A stretch of DNA of 32,671 bases. Source: Myxococcus guangdongensis. GTDB taxonomy: Bacteria; Myxococcota; Myxococcia; Myxococcales; Myxococcaceae. Below, piece by piece: positions 1-10,477 of this stretch; within the stretch, counting starts at the first letter, position 1; each line of letters begins with the position of its first letter. A model generated the notes under the pieces. That model searched no databases and had not been told where the DNA came from. It saw only the letters and a program-made list of their open reading frames with translations. The stretch spans positions 1-32,671 of the forward strand of contig NZ_JAJVKW010000029.1 of the NCBI RefSeq assembly GCF_024198255.1, written 5' to 3'. Both the position numbers and the translations under genes were made by a program.

Positions 1-3000
1 GTCGCCGGACTCGCGCTCGTCCTCTCTCAGCACCACGACGCACTCCCTCTTCCTTCTCCCGCTCCTTCCTCACTGCCCCCTCTGGCCTCCTTCGCCCAGG
101 AGCGCCTCTGGTTCCTCCATCAGCTCCAACCCGAGCTGCGCGCCTACAACATCCCCGAGGCCGTGGAGCTTCGCGGCGCGCTGGACGTCCCCGCGCTCGA
201 TGGTGCGTTGCGGTTGCTGCTCGATCGTCACCCCGTCCTGAGGACGACGTTCGCCGCGGAGGATGGGCGGCCGGTGCCCCGACACAACCCGCTCCCCGTG
301 GAGGTGCTCCAAGTCGAGACTCTCTCCGCGACGAGCGCGGACAGTCCCGCACTGCACCATCGGTTGCGCGAGGAGAGCACTCGCGTCCTGTCACTGGAGC
401 AGGGACCGCTCTATCGCTTCCACCTGTTCCGCCTCGCGCCCGAGCACCATGTCCTCCTGCTCGTGCTGCACCACGTGGTGGTCGATGGCCTCAGCATCGA
501 CATCCTGCTGAGCGAGCTGTCCCAGACCTACGCGGCCCTGCATCAGCACCAGACGCCCACGCTGCCCACGCCCTCGCTCGGCTACGCAGACGTCGCCGCG
601 TGGCAACGCTCCGCGCCGGTCCGAGCCCGTGAGGACAGCCACGTCGAGTACTGGAAGCGCCAGCTCAGCGGTGCTCCCGCGTTCCTGTCGCTGCCCACCG
701 ACAAGCCGCGTCCCTCCGTCCTCGGTGACGCGGGCGCACTCAGTCGCTTCCATCGACTGGCCCCCGCGCTGGAACAGGCACTCACCCAGGTCTGTCGGGA
801 ACACCATGTCACACCCTTCATGGTGCTGAGCGCGGCGCTCGCGGCGCTGCTGCATCGACACTCGGGCCAGGACGACGTGTCCGTGGGGACTCCGGTCTCC
901 GGACGTCCACATCCCGCGATGGAAGACATCGTCGGCCTCTTCACCAACACGGTCGTCCTCCGCACCCGCTTCAACCCGGGAACCACCTTCGCCGAGCTGC
1001 TCGCGAGCACACGGACCACGGCGCTCGAAGCCTTCACGCATCAGGATGCGCCCTTCGAGCGAGTGGTCGAGGCCCTTCAGGTCGAGCGCAGCCTCGCGCA
1101 CGCCCCACTGTTCCAGGTGGGCTTCTTCTGGGACCGCGCGGAGACCACGCTCGCCGAGACCTTCCCCGGGCTCGAGACGCATCCCATCGTCGTCGACGGC
1201 AAGAACACCCTGTCCGAGCTGGCCCTCACCGTCTCCGAGAGCCCTCGGGGCCACGAGCTGTCCTTCCAGTACAGCACCGACCTCTTCGAAGCTCCCACCG
1301 TCGAACGCCTGCTGTCGCATTACGTCCAGCTCCTCGAAGACGCCCTCGGTGCTCCGAACCGACAGGTCGCGCACCTCTCGCTCCTCGACACGGCCGAGCG
1401 GCAACAGGTCCTCCACGACTTCAACGACACCCGGCGCGCGGTCGACACGGACGCGACGCTCGTCTCGCTCATCGAGGCCCAGGCCGAGCGCACGCCCGAG
1501 CTGCGCGCGCTGACCTTCGAGGGACACCACCTCACCTACAGCGAGCTGGAGACACGCTCCAATCAGCTCGCCCGGCATCTCCAGTCACTCGGCGCGGGGC
1601 CCGAGGTCCTCGTCGGTGTGTTCCTGGAGCGTTCGCTGGAGCTGGTCGTCACCCTGCTCGGCATCCTCAAGTCGGGCGCGGCCTACCTGCCCCTCGACCC
1701 GGAGCTGCCTCGCGAGCGACTGGCCGGGATGCTCGAGGATGGCGGCGCGCCCGTCGTCATCACGCGCCAGGACCTGGCCAGCAGGCTGCCGCTGCACACG
1801 GGCCACACGGTCCTCCTCGACGCGGAGGCCGCGAAGCTCGCGAGCCTCCCTGCCACCCGCGTCGCGAGCCGCCCCCATCCGGACTCGCTGGCGTACGTCA
1901 TCTTCACGTCCGGCAGCACGGGCCGCCCGAAGGGCGCGATGAACTCGCACCGGGCCATCGTCAATCGCCTGTCGTGGATGCACGAGGTCCACGCGCTGGC
2001 TCCGGGCGAGAGCGTGCTGCAGAAGACGCCGACCAGCTTCGACGTCTCCGTCTGGGAGCTGTTCTGGCCGCTCACCGTGGGCTCGCGGCTGGTGCTCGCA
2101 CGACCGGGTGGACACCGGGAGCCCGCGTACCTCGCGAAGCTCCTGGCCGACGAGCGCATCACCCTCGCGCACTTCGTCCCCTCCATGCTCGGCGCCTTCC
2201 TGGAGGAGCCGTGGGAGCCCCTCACGGACCTGCGCCGATTGGTGTGCAGCGGCGAGGCGCTCTCCGTCGACCTCGTCCGACGCGCTTACGAGCGACTGCC
2301 GGCCGCAGAGGTCCACAACCTCTATGGCCCCACCGAGGCCGCGGTGGAGGTGACGCATTGGCACTGCCCTCGGAGCGACGCGCGCACGAGTGTGCCCATC
2401 GGTCACCCGGTGGCGAACACGCACCTGCTCGTCCTCGACACCTCGGGGCACCCCGTTCCCGTGGGCGTGCAGGGTGAGCTCCACATCGGCGGCGTCCAAG
2501 TGGGGCGCGGATACTGGCGTCGCCCCGAGCTCACCGCCGAGCGCTTCATCCCCGACGCCTTCAGCGACACACCCGGCGCGAGCCTCTATCGCACCGGAGA
2601 CCTGGCGCGCTGGCGCGGTGACGGCACGCTCGAGTACCTCGGCCGCACCGACTTCCAGGTGAAGGTCCGGGGCCAGCGCATCGAGCTCGAGGAGATCGAG
2701 CTCGCCCTGCGGCGACTGCCCTCCGTGCGAGACGCCGTCGTCCTCGCCCGGGCAACCCCACGCAACGACGTGCGCCTCATCGCCTACGTCGTCGCCCGCG
2801 AGGGACGCGCGGAGGACGCCGCCACCGCGCGCACCGCCCTCAAGGCAGTGCTCCCCGAGGCCATGGTGCCCTCGGCGCTCATCGTGTTGGACGCCCTGCC
2901 CCTGACGCCCTCGGGGAAGACCGACCGTGGCGCGCTCCTCCGGCTGCCGTTCCCGGAGGTCGAGGCGACGCACGACACAGAAGAGGCACCGCGCGGGCCA

Positions 3001-6000
3001 CTGGAGCAGCTCCTCGCGAGCTTCTTCTGCCAGGTCCTCGGCGTGGAGAAGGTCTCGCGCGACGCGGACTTCTTCGCGATGGGCGGACACTCCCTGAGTG
3101 CCACGCGACTGGTGTCGCGCGTCCGCAGGGCCATGGGCCAGGAGCTGTCACTCAAGGCCCTCTTCCTGTCTCCCACCGTGGCGGGCCTCGCGCGAGTGCT
3201 CTCGGAGCAGGCGCCCAGTCAGGCCACTCCGCTCCCCGCCCCCGAGCCCCGGAGCGAGGACACGGCCGCCGCGCCGTCGTTCTCACAGGAGCGCATGTGG
3301 TTCCTCCAACAGCTCCAGCCCGACTCCGCGTCGCTCGCCGTTCCGGAGGCCACGGAGCTGCGAGGTCCGTTGGACGTCGAGGCGCTGGAGTCCGCGCTGT
3401 TGTTCCTGCTGGAGCGACACACCGCGCTGCGCGCCATCTTCACGCCCGCGGAGGGCGGCCCGCGGCTGGGACTCGAGCCCGTGCCGATGCGCGTGCTCGA
3501 CCGCGAGGACCTGTCGACCGAAGCCGCGAGTCGGGACGTGCTGACCCGGCGGCTGACCGAGGAATCCGAGCGCCCCTTCCGTCTGGACACGGGGCCGCTC
3601 TACCGCTTCCACCTGTTCCTCCTCGCACCCGAGCACCATGTCCTGCTGCTGGTGTTCCACCACATCGTGGTGGATGGCTTGTCGATGGACATCCTCCTGC
3701 GTGAGCTGGCGGAGTCCTACGCCGCCTACCGTGAGAACCGCGCCCCGACGGCACCGGCGCTCCCCATCGACTTCGCGGACGTCGCCGCATGGCAGCGCAC
3801 GCCAGCCCTGCTCGCGCGCCAGGACGTCCACCTCGAGTACTGGCGGCGCAAGCTGGACGGCGCGCCCACCGTGCTGGAGCTGCCCACGGATGTGCCTCGG
3901 CACCCGGGGCGTGGACATGCGGGCGCCTTCACACGGCACCATCCGCTGCCGGTGCATCTCATCGAAGCGCTGCGGGAGCTGTGCCGCGAACACCAGGTCA
4001 CGCCCTTCATCGCGCTGTACGCGGCCTTCACCGCGCTGCTCCATCGCTACACGGGACAGTCGGACCTGAGCGTCGGCACGCCAGTGTCGGGGCGCGTCCA
4101 TCCGTCCCTGGAGCCCCTGGTCGGCCTGTTCATCAACACCGTCGCGCTGCGCACCCAGGTCGACCCCGAGGCGTCCTTCGCTTCACTCCTCGGGCAGGCA
4201 CGGACCACGGCGCTGGAGGCCTTCGCGCATCAGGAGGTCCCGTTCGAGCGAGTGGTCGAGGCACTCCAGGTGGAGCGCAGCCTCTCCCACGCGCCGCTCG
4301 TGCAGGCGATGTTCGAGCTGAGTCCCAGCCCGCGCACGCTCTCGGATGGCTTCCCCGGCCTGGAGGCACGTGCGGTGCAGCTGGGCTCGGCCGCCAGCCT
4401 CTATGACGTGATGCTCACCGCCGAGGAGGACGGAGACCGGTTCGGCTTCTACCTCGAGTACCCCACCGCGCTGTTCGAGCCCGCGAGCGCGGAGCGGATG
4501 GTGTCGCACTACGTGAGCCTGCTCGAATCCGCGCTGCTCACGCCCACGACACCGGTGCGCCGGCTGTCCCTGCTCACGGAGACGGAGCGTCGACAGGTGC
4601 TCGTCGACTTCAACGCCTCCGCACGCGCCCGCGACGCCCACGACACCGTGGTCACCCGCTTCGCGGCGCAGGTCGCTCGCACGCCCGACGCGGAGGCCCT
4701 TTCCTTCGAGGGACAGTCGCTCTCGTACTTGGAGCTGCACACCCGCTCCACCCAGCTCGCCCACTTCCTGCGTGAGCTCGGCGCGGGTCCCGAGGAGCGC
4801 GTCGCGCTCTGCCTGGAGCGCGGGCCCGAGCTCATCGTGTCCATGCTCGCCGTGCTGAAGGCCGGCGGGGCCTACGTGCCGCTGGACCCCACGCATCCTC
4901 CGGAGCGACTCGCCCAGCTCCTCATCGACTCCGGCGCGCGGGTCCTCGTGACGAGGGAGTGCCTGGGAGACCTGTTCACCTCCGTCGCCATCATGGCCGC
5001 GTACGTCGACACCGACGCGGCCGAGATTTCACGCAAGCCGGTGGAGGACCTGCCCGAGTCCGCGACAGGCGCGCAGCTCGCGTACGTCATCTTCACCTCG
5101 GGCTCCACGGGCCAGCCCAAGGGCGTCCTGCTGACGCACCAGGGCCTGTACAACACGGCCCTCGCGGCGATGGAGGCCCATGGGCTCCAGCCGGGCCGGC
5201 GGGTCCTCCAGTTCGCCTCGGCGACCTTCGATGGCTCGGTCTGGGAGATCTTCTCCACGCTGCTCTCCGGCGCCACGCTGGTGCTGGCGCCCAAGGAGCG
5301 GCTCCTCCCCGACCTGCCGCTACGCACCCTGCTGCGGGAACAGCGCATCACCGACTGCGCGCTCACGCCGACGGTCCTCGCCCTGCTCGAGTCCACGGGA
5401 CTCGAGTCCCTCCAGGTCATCGTCTCCGGCGGCGAGCCCCTGTCCGCCGAGCTGGTCCGACGCTGGGGCGCGGGCCGCGCGCTGCTCAACTCCTACGGCC
5501 CCACCGAAGTCACGGTGGCCGCCACCGTCACGCCATTCCCGGGGCTCGGACGTCCGTCGGGTGGCGAGCCCACTGCATTGCCTCGCGTCACGGTGGGAAC
5601 ACCCTGGCCCAACACCCGGCTCTACGTGCTCGACGCGCGCCTGGAGCCGAGCCCCATCGGCGTGCCCGGTGAGCTGTACGTCGGAGGTCTCGGCCTCGCG
5701 CGTGGCTACCTGGAGCACCCGGAGCTGACGGCGGAGCGCTTCCTCCCGCATCCCCTGGCGACCACGCCGGGCGAGCGGATCTATCGCACCGGAGACCGGG
5801 TCCGCTGGCTCGCGGACGGGCAGCTCGAGTACCTGGGTCGCCTGGACACGCAGCTCAAGGTGCGTGGCATCCGCGTGGAGCCCGGTGAAATCGAGGCCGT
5901 GCTCACGCGCCATGAAGCCGTGCGCGAAGTCGCCGTGGTGCCCCGCGAGGGCGTGGACGGAGACACGCGACTGGTCGCGTTCCTGGTGCCCACGCATCCC

Positions 6001-9000
6001 GAGGCCCTCGCCCTCGAGGCGGTGCGCGCGTGGCTGCGTCAGCGCCTTCCCGAACATCTGGTCCCCTCCGCCTTCGTGCTCCTCGACGCGCTGCCGCTCA
6101 CGTCGTCGCGCAAGGTGGACCGCAAGGCGTTGGAGATCCAGGAGCTGCCTCGACAGGAGCTGCCGTCGCTCGGTGACGACGCGCCCCGAAGCACCACGGA
6201 AGAGCGGGTGGCGGGCATGTTCCAGGACGCGCTGGGGCTGGAGCAGCTCTCCCGTCAGGCGAACTTCTTCGAGCACGGCGGCCACTCCCTCTCCGCGACC
6301 CGGCTCGTCGCGCGGCTGCGTCAGGCCTTCGGCGTCGAGCTGCCCCTGACGGTGTTCTTCGCGAATCCCACCATCGCCTCGGTGGCGGCGTTCATCGACG
6401 CGGCGCCTCGCGCGGTGCACGAAGTCCCCACCGTCGTCGCCCGGCCGGAGGTGTTGCCGCCCTCCCTCGTCCAGGAGCGGCTCTGGTACGCGCTCCAGCT
6501 TCCCCAGGCCCCGCCGTATGTCCTCACGCTCGGCCTGCTGCTCGAAGGCGCGCTGGACGCGGAGCGGTTGGAGGAGTCCCTGGCCGCCGTGGTGGAGCGC
6601 AACGAGACGCTGCGCACCACGTTCTTCCAGCAGGGTGACGCGCTCCGTGTCCGCGTCCATCCTCCTCGCGCCTCGGTGCTCACGCGTGTGGACCTGTCCC
6701 GTCTGTCCACGACGCACGCGCTCGAGGTCGCTCGCGACGCTGTCGTGCGCTTGGACCGCGAGCACTTCGACCTCGCCCAGGGCCCGCTCTACCGCTTCGA
6801 GCTGCTGAAGCTGGATGAGCGCGGTACGCGCCATGCGCTCGTCCTCGCCTTCAGCCACACCGTGAACGACGGCGTGGGTCTGGCCACCTTCGCGGAGGAG
6901 CTGGCGACGGCCTGGAACTCGGCGGTGGACGGAGGCCCCGCGCGACTGCCTCCGCTGGCGCTCCAGTACACCGACTACGCCGTCTGGCAGCGACAGCCAG
7001 AGCAACTGCGCAGGCTCGACGAGGGCCTCGCGTCGTGGAAGCAGGCGCTCGCGCATGCACCGGCGCTGCTGGACCTGCCGCTCGACTTCCCGCGCCGCGC
7101 GCCCGCGCTCAACGACAACATGCGCGCGGTGACGGTGACGCTCTCGGCGGAGCACTCGGACACCATCCGCGCGCTCGCCCGGAGCGAAGGTGTCTCGTCC
7201 TTCAGCGTCCTGCTGGCGCTGACGCAGGCGTGGCTGCACCGGCTCAGCGGGCAGTCCCACGTCGTCGTCGCCACGCCCTTCTCGGGTCGCTCCACGCCCC
7301 AGGTGGAGACGCTCCTGGGCTACTTCGCCAACGTGCTGCCCCTGTGCACGGATGTGTCCGGCGCCCCCAGCCTGCGCGTCCTCCTGCGCCGCGTGCGCGA
7401 CGTCGTGGCCCACGCCACCACCCACCAGGAGGTGCCATTCAAGCGCATCGCGGACACGGTGCAGCCGGAGGGAGACCGCACCGCGCCCCGACTCGCGCAG
7501 GCGCTGCTCCAGGCGGAGCGCCCCGGGCTGCCCGGACTGGAAGGACTGGCTGTCACGGAGCTGGACGTCGACGGCGTCATCCCCGCCTACGACGTGGTGG
7601 TGAGCGTCACGCTCGGCGACGCGGGCGCGCTGTCCGGATTCATCGCCCTGGACGGCGCCCTCTTCACGCCCGAGACAGGCGAGCGCTTCGCGCGCGCGTT
7701 CGAGCAGCTCGCCGCCTCCGCGCTGAGCACGCCGGACGTCTCGCTGCCCCAGCTGTCCATGCTGTCCGTCGCCCAGCGTAGGGAGGTGCTCGCCGCGCTG
7801 GCCGGTCCCGCGCAGGACATCGCGCCGGGCACGTGCATCCACACGCTGTTCGAGGCCCAGGTGCGCCGCACGCCGCATCTGGCCGCCGTCGCGCATGGGG
7901 ATGTCACCTGGAGCTACGCGGAGCTCAACGCACGCGCGAACCTCCTGGCCTCGCGCCTGCTCGAACGAGGGCTGAAGCCCGAGGAGCGCGTGGGCGTGGT
8001 GATGGAGCCGTCCACCCAGGCCATGGCGGTGCTGCTCGGCATCCTCAAGGCTGGTGGCGCCTACGTCCCGCTCGACGCGGACTGGCCCGAGCCGCGCAAG
8101 CGCGACGTGCTCGAGCGCGCCGAGGTGCGCAGGCTGTGGGTGGACACGAACGTCCTGGAGCCGCACCTGTCGCTCGTCGCGGACGTGGAGGTGCCGCCCA
8201 TGCCCGTGTCCATCTCGGACGACTTGGAGCCCGGGCCGCGCCGCGTCCTCGACTCGCAGACGGCGTACATCGTCTTCACCTCCGGCTCCACGGGTGAGCC
8301 CAAGGGCGTGATGGTGGAGCACCGCTCGGTGGTGAACCACAACGTGGGCATCGTGAAGCGCTTCGGTCTGGTGGAGGGAGACCGGATGCTCAACTTCGCG
8401 CCGCTCACCTTCGACGCCGCCGCCGAGGACTTGTACCCGCCGCTCCTCGTGGGAGGCACGGTGGTGATGCGCAGCGGCCTGGTGCCCGCGCACACGATGA
8501 CGCCGTACCTGGAGGAGACGGGCATCACCCTCATCAGCCTGCCCCCCACGTACATCGAGGAGTGGATTCGTCAGATGGAGACGCTGGGCCAGCGCGTGCC
8601 CGCGCGCCTCAAGCTGCTCGCCCCCGGTGGCGACGTCCTCAAGAAGGAGACCTTCGAGGCCTGGGTGCGCGTGGGCGGTGGACACGCGCCGTGGGTCAAC
8701 GTCTACGGCCCCACCGAGTGCACGATCACCTCCGCCACCTGCGACATCCCCGGCGTGGAGGGACTGGGCACCGCCGCCACGTTCCCCATCGGCCGGCCCA
8801 TGCCGCGCGTGAGCTTCTACCTGCTGGACGAGCACCTGGAGCCGGTGCCTCCCGGTCTGCCGGGCCGCGTGTACATCGGCGGAGCGGCGCTGTCCCGCGG
8901 CTATCTGCGCGCGCCGCACCTCACGTCCGAGCGCTTCCTACCGGACCCGTTCTCCGTCACGCCCGGCGCGCGCATGTACCACACGGGTGATTTGGCCCGA

Positions 9001-10449
9001 CTGCTGCCCGATGGACGCCTGCGCTTCCTCGGCCGCGCCGACCACCAGGTGAAGGTCCGTGGCTTCCGCATCGAGCTGTCGGAGATTGAGACGTGCCTGC
9101 GCCGCCACCCGCTGGTGCAGGAGGCCGTCGTCATCGCGCGCGTGTCCCCGTCCGGCGTGACGTCGCTGTATGCCTACGTGCAGGCACCGGGGGTCTCACG
9201 TTCCGAGACGTTCCGCGAGCACGTCGCCTCGCAGCTCCCCGGCTACATGGTGCCGGCGACGTTCGTGGTGATGGACGCGCTGCCCATCAACGCCAACGGC
9301 AAGGTGGACCGCAAGGCACTGCCGGACCCGGACGCCGTGGTGACGCCCGAGCCGTCCTCCGAGCCCACGTCCGCCGCGAAGCTGGAGACCCCCTTCCGCA
9401 CCACGCTGGAGATGGTGCTCCAGCGATTGTGGACGGAGGTGCTCGGCCGCCCGGGCGTGCAGGCCGGCGACGACTTCTTCGCGCTGGGCGGTGACTCCAT
9501 CCTGGCGATGCGACTGCTCGCGCGACTCGAGGAGGAGCTGGGACTGCCCCTGCCCCTGGCCACGCTCTTCCAGAGCCCCACCCTGGGCGAGTCCTCCGAG
9601 GCAATCCTCGCGCTGCTGCGAGAAGGCCCCCGACGCACCAGCGCGGTGCGCCTGTCGAGCCCCCGACTCCCCGAGGACACGCCCCCGCTGTTCCTCTTCC
9701 ACGCGGGCGACGGCGAGGTGCACCACTACCGCGACCTGGTCCCCCGACTGGAGCCGCACTTCCGCTGCCATGGCATCCAGGCGCCGGAGACGCTCGCCTC
9801 GGGCCACGGGCACGCGACGCTGGAGGCCCGCGTGGAGGCGTACGCGCGCGACATCCGCGCCATCCAGCCCCATGGCCCCTACCGGCTCGCGGGCTTCTCG
9901 TACGGTGGCTATCCCGCGCTCGGAGTGGCCGCGCTGCTGGAGGCCCAGGGCGAGACGGTGGAGCTGCTCGCCATGGTGGACACCGCCACGTGGGAGGCCA
10001 TCCGCGCCGTCGCGCCTTCGGCCGATGAAGACGCCGTGCTCGTGCTCGCCAGCGAGTTCGGCGTGCGCGACGCGGCGATGGAACAGGAGCTCGCCGCGCT
10101 CTCCCGCGAGCAACAGTGGGAGCACGTCGCGAAGCGGGCCCGCGAGCGGGGAACGGCCGCGCCGCACTTCCGGGGCAGCGACTTCGCTCGCATCTGGCGG
10201 GTGCTGGGCGAGGTGCTCACGCCTCAAGCCCGCGCGTGGAACATCCCCCTGACGCGCGTGCGCCCGACGCTCATCACCAGCCGCGCGCTGCGTGAGCAGG
10301 TGGGCGATGCGCGCCTGGGCTGGACGAGCCACCTGCCCGCCGAGCACCTGGACGTGGTGGAGATGGAGGGGGAGCACGCCACCGTGCTCCACCCGCCCGA
10401 GGTCGACACCCTGGCCGCGCTGCTGCTCGCGGCGCTGGGCAAGGCGTGA
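1..10449 (+). CDS. Nonribosomal peptide synthetase, C-terminal part: (T)-C-A-T-C-A-T-C-A-T-TE (5' partial)
   Basis: The reading frame is open from base 1, so the gene starts upstream; 3482 codons are in the window. Residues 1-10 are the end of a carrier domain. Module 1: C with HHVVVDG at 157-163, A with TSGSTG at 636-641, T with GGHSL, Ser1031. Module 2: C with HHIVVDG at 1220-1226, A with TSGSTG at 1699-1704, Ser2096. Module 3: C with the variant SHTVNDG at 2285-2291, A with TSGSTG at 2760-2765, T with GGDSI, Ser3166. A type I thioesterase ends the protein: GFSYGG nucleophile Ser3300, Asp3327 and His3459. Specificity residues aligned by eye to GrsA are DVWHVSLVEK (A1, close to serine codes), DGWAISSVAK (A2, unassigned) and DAESLPVITK (A3, unassigned). 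No epimerisation or methylation domain is visible. TE placement makes this the terminal, cytoplasmic synthetase that releases the peptide. The stop lies 13 bp from a convergent gene. Confidence 0.97.
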   Translation, partial: VAGLALVLSQHHDALPLPSPAPSSLPPLASFAQERLWFLHQLQPELRAYNIPEAVELRGALDVPALDGALRLLLDRHPVLRTTFAAEDGRPVPRHNPLPVEVLQVETLSATSADSPALHHRLREESTRVLSLEQGPLYRFHLFRLAPEHHVLLLVLHHVVVDGLSIDILLSELSQTYAALHQHQTPTLPTPSLGYADVAAWQRSAPVRAREDSHVEYWKRQLSGAPAFLSLPTDKPRPSVLGDAGALSRFHRLAPALEQALTQVCREHHVTPFMVLSAALAALLHRHSGQDDVSVGTPVSGRPHPAMEDIVGLFTNTVVLRTRFNPGTTFAELLASTRTTALEAFTHQDAPFERVVEALQVERSLAHAPLFQVGFFWDRAETTLAETFPGLETHPIVVDGKNTLSELALTVSESPRGHELSFQYSTDLFEAPTVERLLSHYVQLLEDALGAPNRQVAHLSLLDTAERQQVLHDFNDTRRAVDTDATLVSLIEAQAERTPELRALTFEGHHLTYSELETRSNQLARHLQSLGAGPEVLVGVFLERSLELVVTLLGILKSGAAYLPLDPELPRERLAGMLEDGGAPVVITRQDLASRLPLHTGHTVLLDAEAAKLASLPATRVASRPHPDSLAYVIFTSGSTGRPKGAMNSHRAIVNRLSWMHEVHALAPGESVLQKTPTSFDVSVWELFWPLTVGSRLVLARPGGHREPAYLAKLLADERITLAHFVPSMLGAFLEEPWEPLTDLRRLVCSGEALSVDLVRRAYERLPAAEVHNLYGPTEAAVEVTHWHCPRSDARTSVPIGHPVANTHLLVLDTSGHPVPVGVQGELHIGGVQVGRGYWRRPELTAERFIPDAFSDTPGASLYRTGDLARWRGDGTLEYLGRTDFQVKVRGQRIELEEIELALRRLPSVRDAVVLARATPRNDVRLIAYVVAREGRAEDAATARTALKAVLPEAMVPSALIVLDALPLTPSGKTDRGALLRLPFPEVEATHDTEEAPRGPLEQLLASFFCQVLGVEKVSRDADFFAMGGHSLSATRLVSRVRRAMGQELSLKALFLSPTVAGLARVLSEQAPSQATPLPAPEPRSEDTAAAPSFSQERMWFLQQLQPDSASLAVPEATELRGPLDVEALESALLFLLERHTALRAIFTPAEGGPRLGLEPVPMRVLDREDLSTEAASRDVLTRRLTEESERPFRLDTGPLYRFHLFLLAPEHHVLLLVFHHIVVDGLSMDILLRELAESYAAYRENRAPTAPALPIDFADVAAWQRTPALLARQDVHLEYWRRKLDGAPTVLELPTDVPRHPGRGHAGAFTRHHPLPVHLIEALRELCREHQVTPFIALYAAFTALLHRYTGQSDLSVGTPVSGRVHPSLEPLVGLFINTVALRTQVDPEASFASLLGQARTTALEAFAHQEVPFERVVEALQVERSLSHAPLVQAMFELSPSPRTLSDGFPGLEARAVQLGSAASLYDVMLTAEEDGDRFGFYLEYPTALFEPASAERMVSHYVSLLESALLTPTTPVRRLSLLTETERRQVLVDFNASARARDAHDTVVTRFAAQVARTPDAEALSFEGQSLSYLELHTRSTQLAHFLRELGAGPEERVALCLERGPELIVSMLAVLKAGGAYVPLDPTHPPERLAQLLIDSGARVLVTRECLGDLFTSVAIMAAYVDTDAAEISRKPVEDLPESATGAQLAYVIFTSGSTGQPKGVLLTHQGLYNTALAAMEAHGLQPGRRVLQFASATFDGSVWEIFSTLLSGATLVLAPKERLLPDLPLRTLLREQRITDCALTPTVLALLESTGLESLQVIVSGGEPLSAELVRRWGAGRALLNSYGPTEVTVAATVTPFPGLGRPSGGEPTALPRVTVGTPWPNTRLYVLDARLEPSPIGVPGELYVGGLGLARGYLEHPELTAERFLPHPLATTPGERIYRTGDRVRWLADGQLEYLGRLDTQLKVRGIRVEPGEIEAVLTRHEAVREVAVVPREGVDGDTRLVAFLVPTHPEALALEAVRAWLRQRLPEHLVPSAFVLLDALPLTSSRKVDRKALEIQELPRQELPSLGDDAPRSTTEERVAGMFQDALGLEQLSRQANFFEHGGHSLSATRLVARLRQAFGVELPLTVFFANPTIASVAAFIDAAPRAVHEVPTVVARPEVLPPSLVQERLWYALQLPQAPPYVLTLGLLLEGALDAERLEESLAAVVERNETLRTTFFQQGDALRVRVHPPRASVLTRVDLSRLSTTHALEVARDAVVRLDREHFDLAQGPLYRFELLKLDERGTRHALVLAFSHTVNDGVGLATFAEELATAWNSAVDGGPARLPPLALQYTDYAVWQRQPEQLRRLDEGLASWKQALAHAPALLDLPLDFPRRAPALNDNMRAVTVTLSAEHSDTIRALARSEGVSSFSVLLALTQAWLHRLSGQSHVVVATPFSGRSTPQVETLLGYFANVLPLCTDVSGAPSLRVLLRRVRDVVAHATTHQEVPFKRIADTVQPEGDRTAPRLAQALLQAERPGLPGLEGLAVTELDVDGVIPAYDVVVSVTLGDAGALSGFIALDGALFTPETGERFARAFEQLAASALSTPDVSLPQLSMLSVAQRREVLAALAGPAQDIAPGTCIHTLFEAQVRRTPHLAAVAHGDVTWSYAELNARANLLASRLLERGLKPEERVGVVMEPSTQAMAVLLGILKAGGAYVPLDADWPEPRKRDVLERAEVRRLWVDTNVLEPHLSLVADVEVPPMPVSISDDLEPGPRRVLDSQTAYIVFTSGSTGEPKGVMVEHRSVVNHNVGIVKRFGLVEGDRMLNFAPLTFDAAAEDLYPPLLVGGTVVMRSGLVPAHTMTPYLEETGITLISLPPTYIEEWIRQMETLGQRVPARLKLLAPGGDVLKKETFEAWVRVGGGHAPWVNVYGPTECTITSATCDIPGVEGLGTAATFPIGRPMPRVSFYLLDEHLEPVPPGLPGRVYIGGAALSRGYLRAPHLTSERFLPDPFSVTPGARMYHTGDLARLLPDGRLRFLGRADHQVKVRGFRIELSEIETCLRRHPLVQEAVVIARVSPSGVTSLYAYVQAPGVSRSETFREHVASQLPGYMVPATFVVMDALPINANGKVDRKALPDPDAVVTPEPSSEPTSAAKLETPFRTTLEMVLQRLWTEVLGRPGVQAGDDFFALGGDSILAMRLLARLEEELGLPLPLATLFQSPTLGESSEAILALLREGPRRTSAVRLSSPRLPEDTPPLFLFHAGDGEVHHYRDLVPRLEPHFRCHGIQAPETLASGHGHATLEARVEAYARDIRAIQPHGPYRLAGFSYGGYPALGVAALLEAQGETVELLAMVDTATWEAIRAVAPSADEDAVLVLASEFGVRDAAMEQELAALSREQQWEHVAKRARERGTAAPHFRGSDFARIWRVLGEVLTPQARAWNIPLTRVRPTLITSRALREQVGDARLGWTSHLPAEHLDVVEMEGEHATVLHPPEVDTLAALLLAALGKA

Positions 10450-10455
10450 GACGGA

Positions 10456-10477
10456 GGCCGCGTTAGCGGAAGCGGCC
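10456..10477. terminator. Hairpin at the convergent NRPS / LolA-like gene ends
   Basis: GGCCGC (10456-10461) and GCGGCC (10472-10477) form a 6-bp GC-only stem with a 10-base loop. It lies in the 13-bp gap between two convergent stop codons and the last codons of the minus-strand gene. There is no T tract, so it could at most slow polymerase or protect 3' ends; a terminator role is a guess. Confidence 0.25.

Noticed and set aside
5320..8919. 1199-codon open frame on the minus strand inside the NRPS gene, and other long antisense frames there
   Set aside because: Shadow of GC3-biased coding on the + strand; it reads as His/Arg/Gly-rich sequence with no domain, while the + strand shows uninterrupted NRPS motifs.
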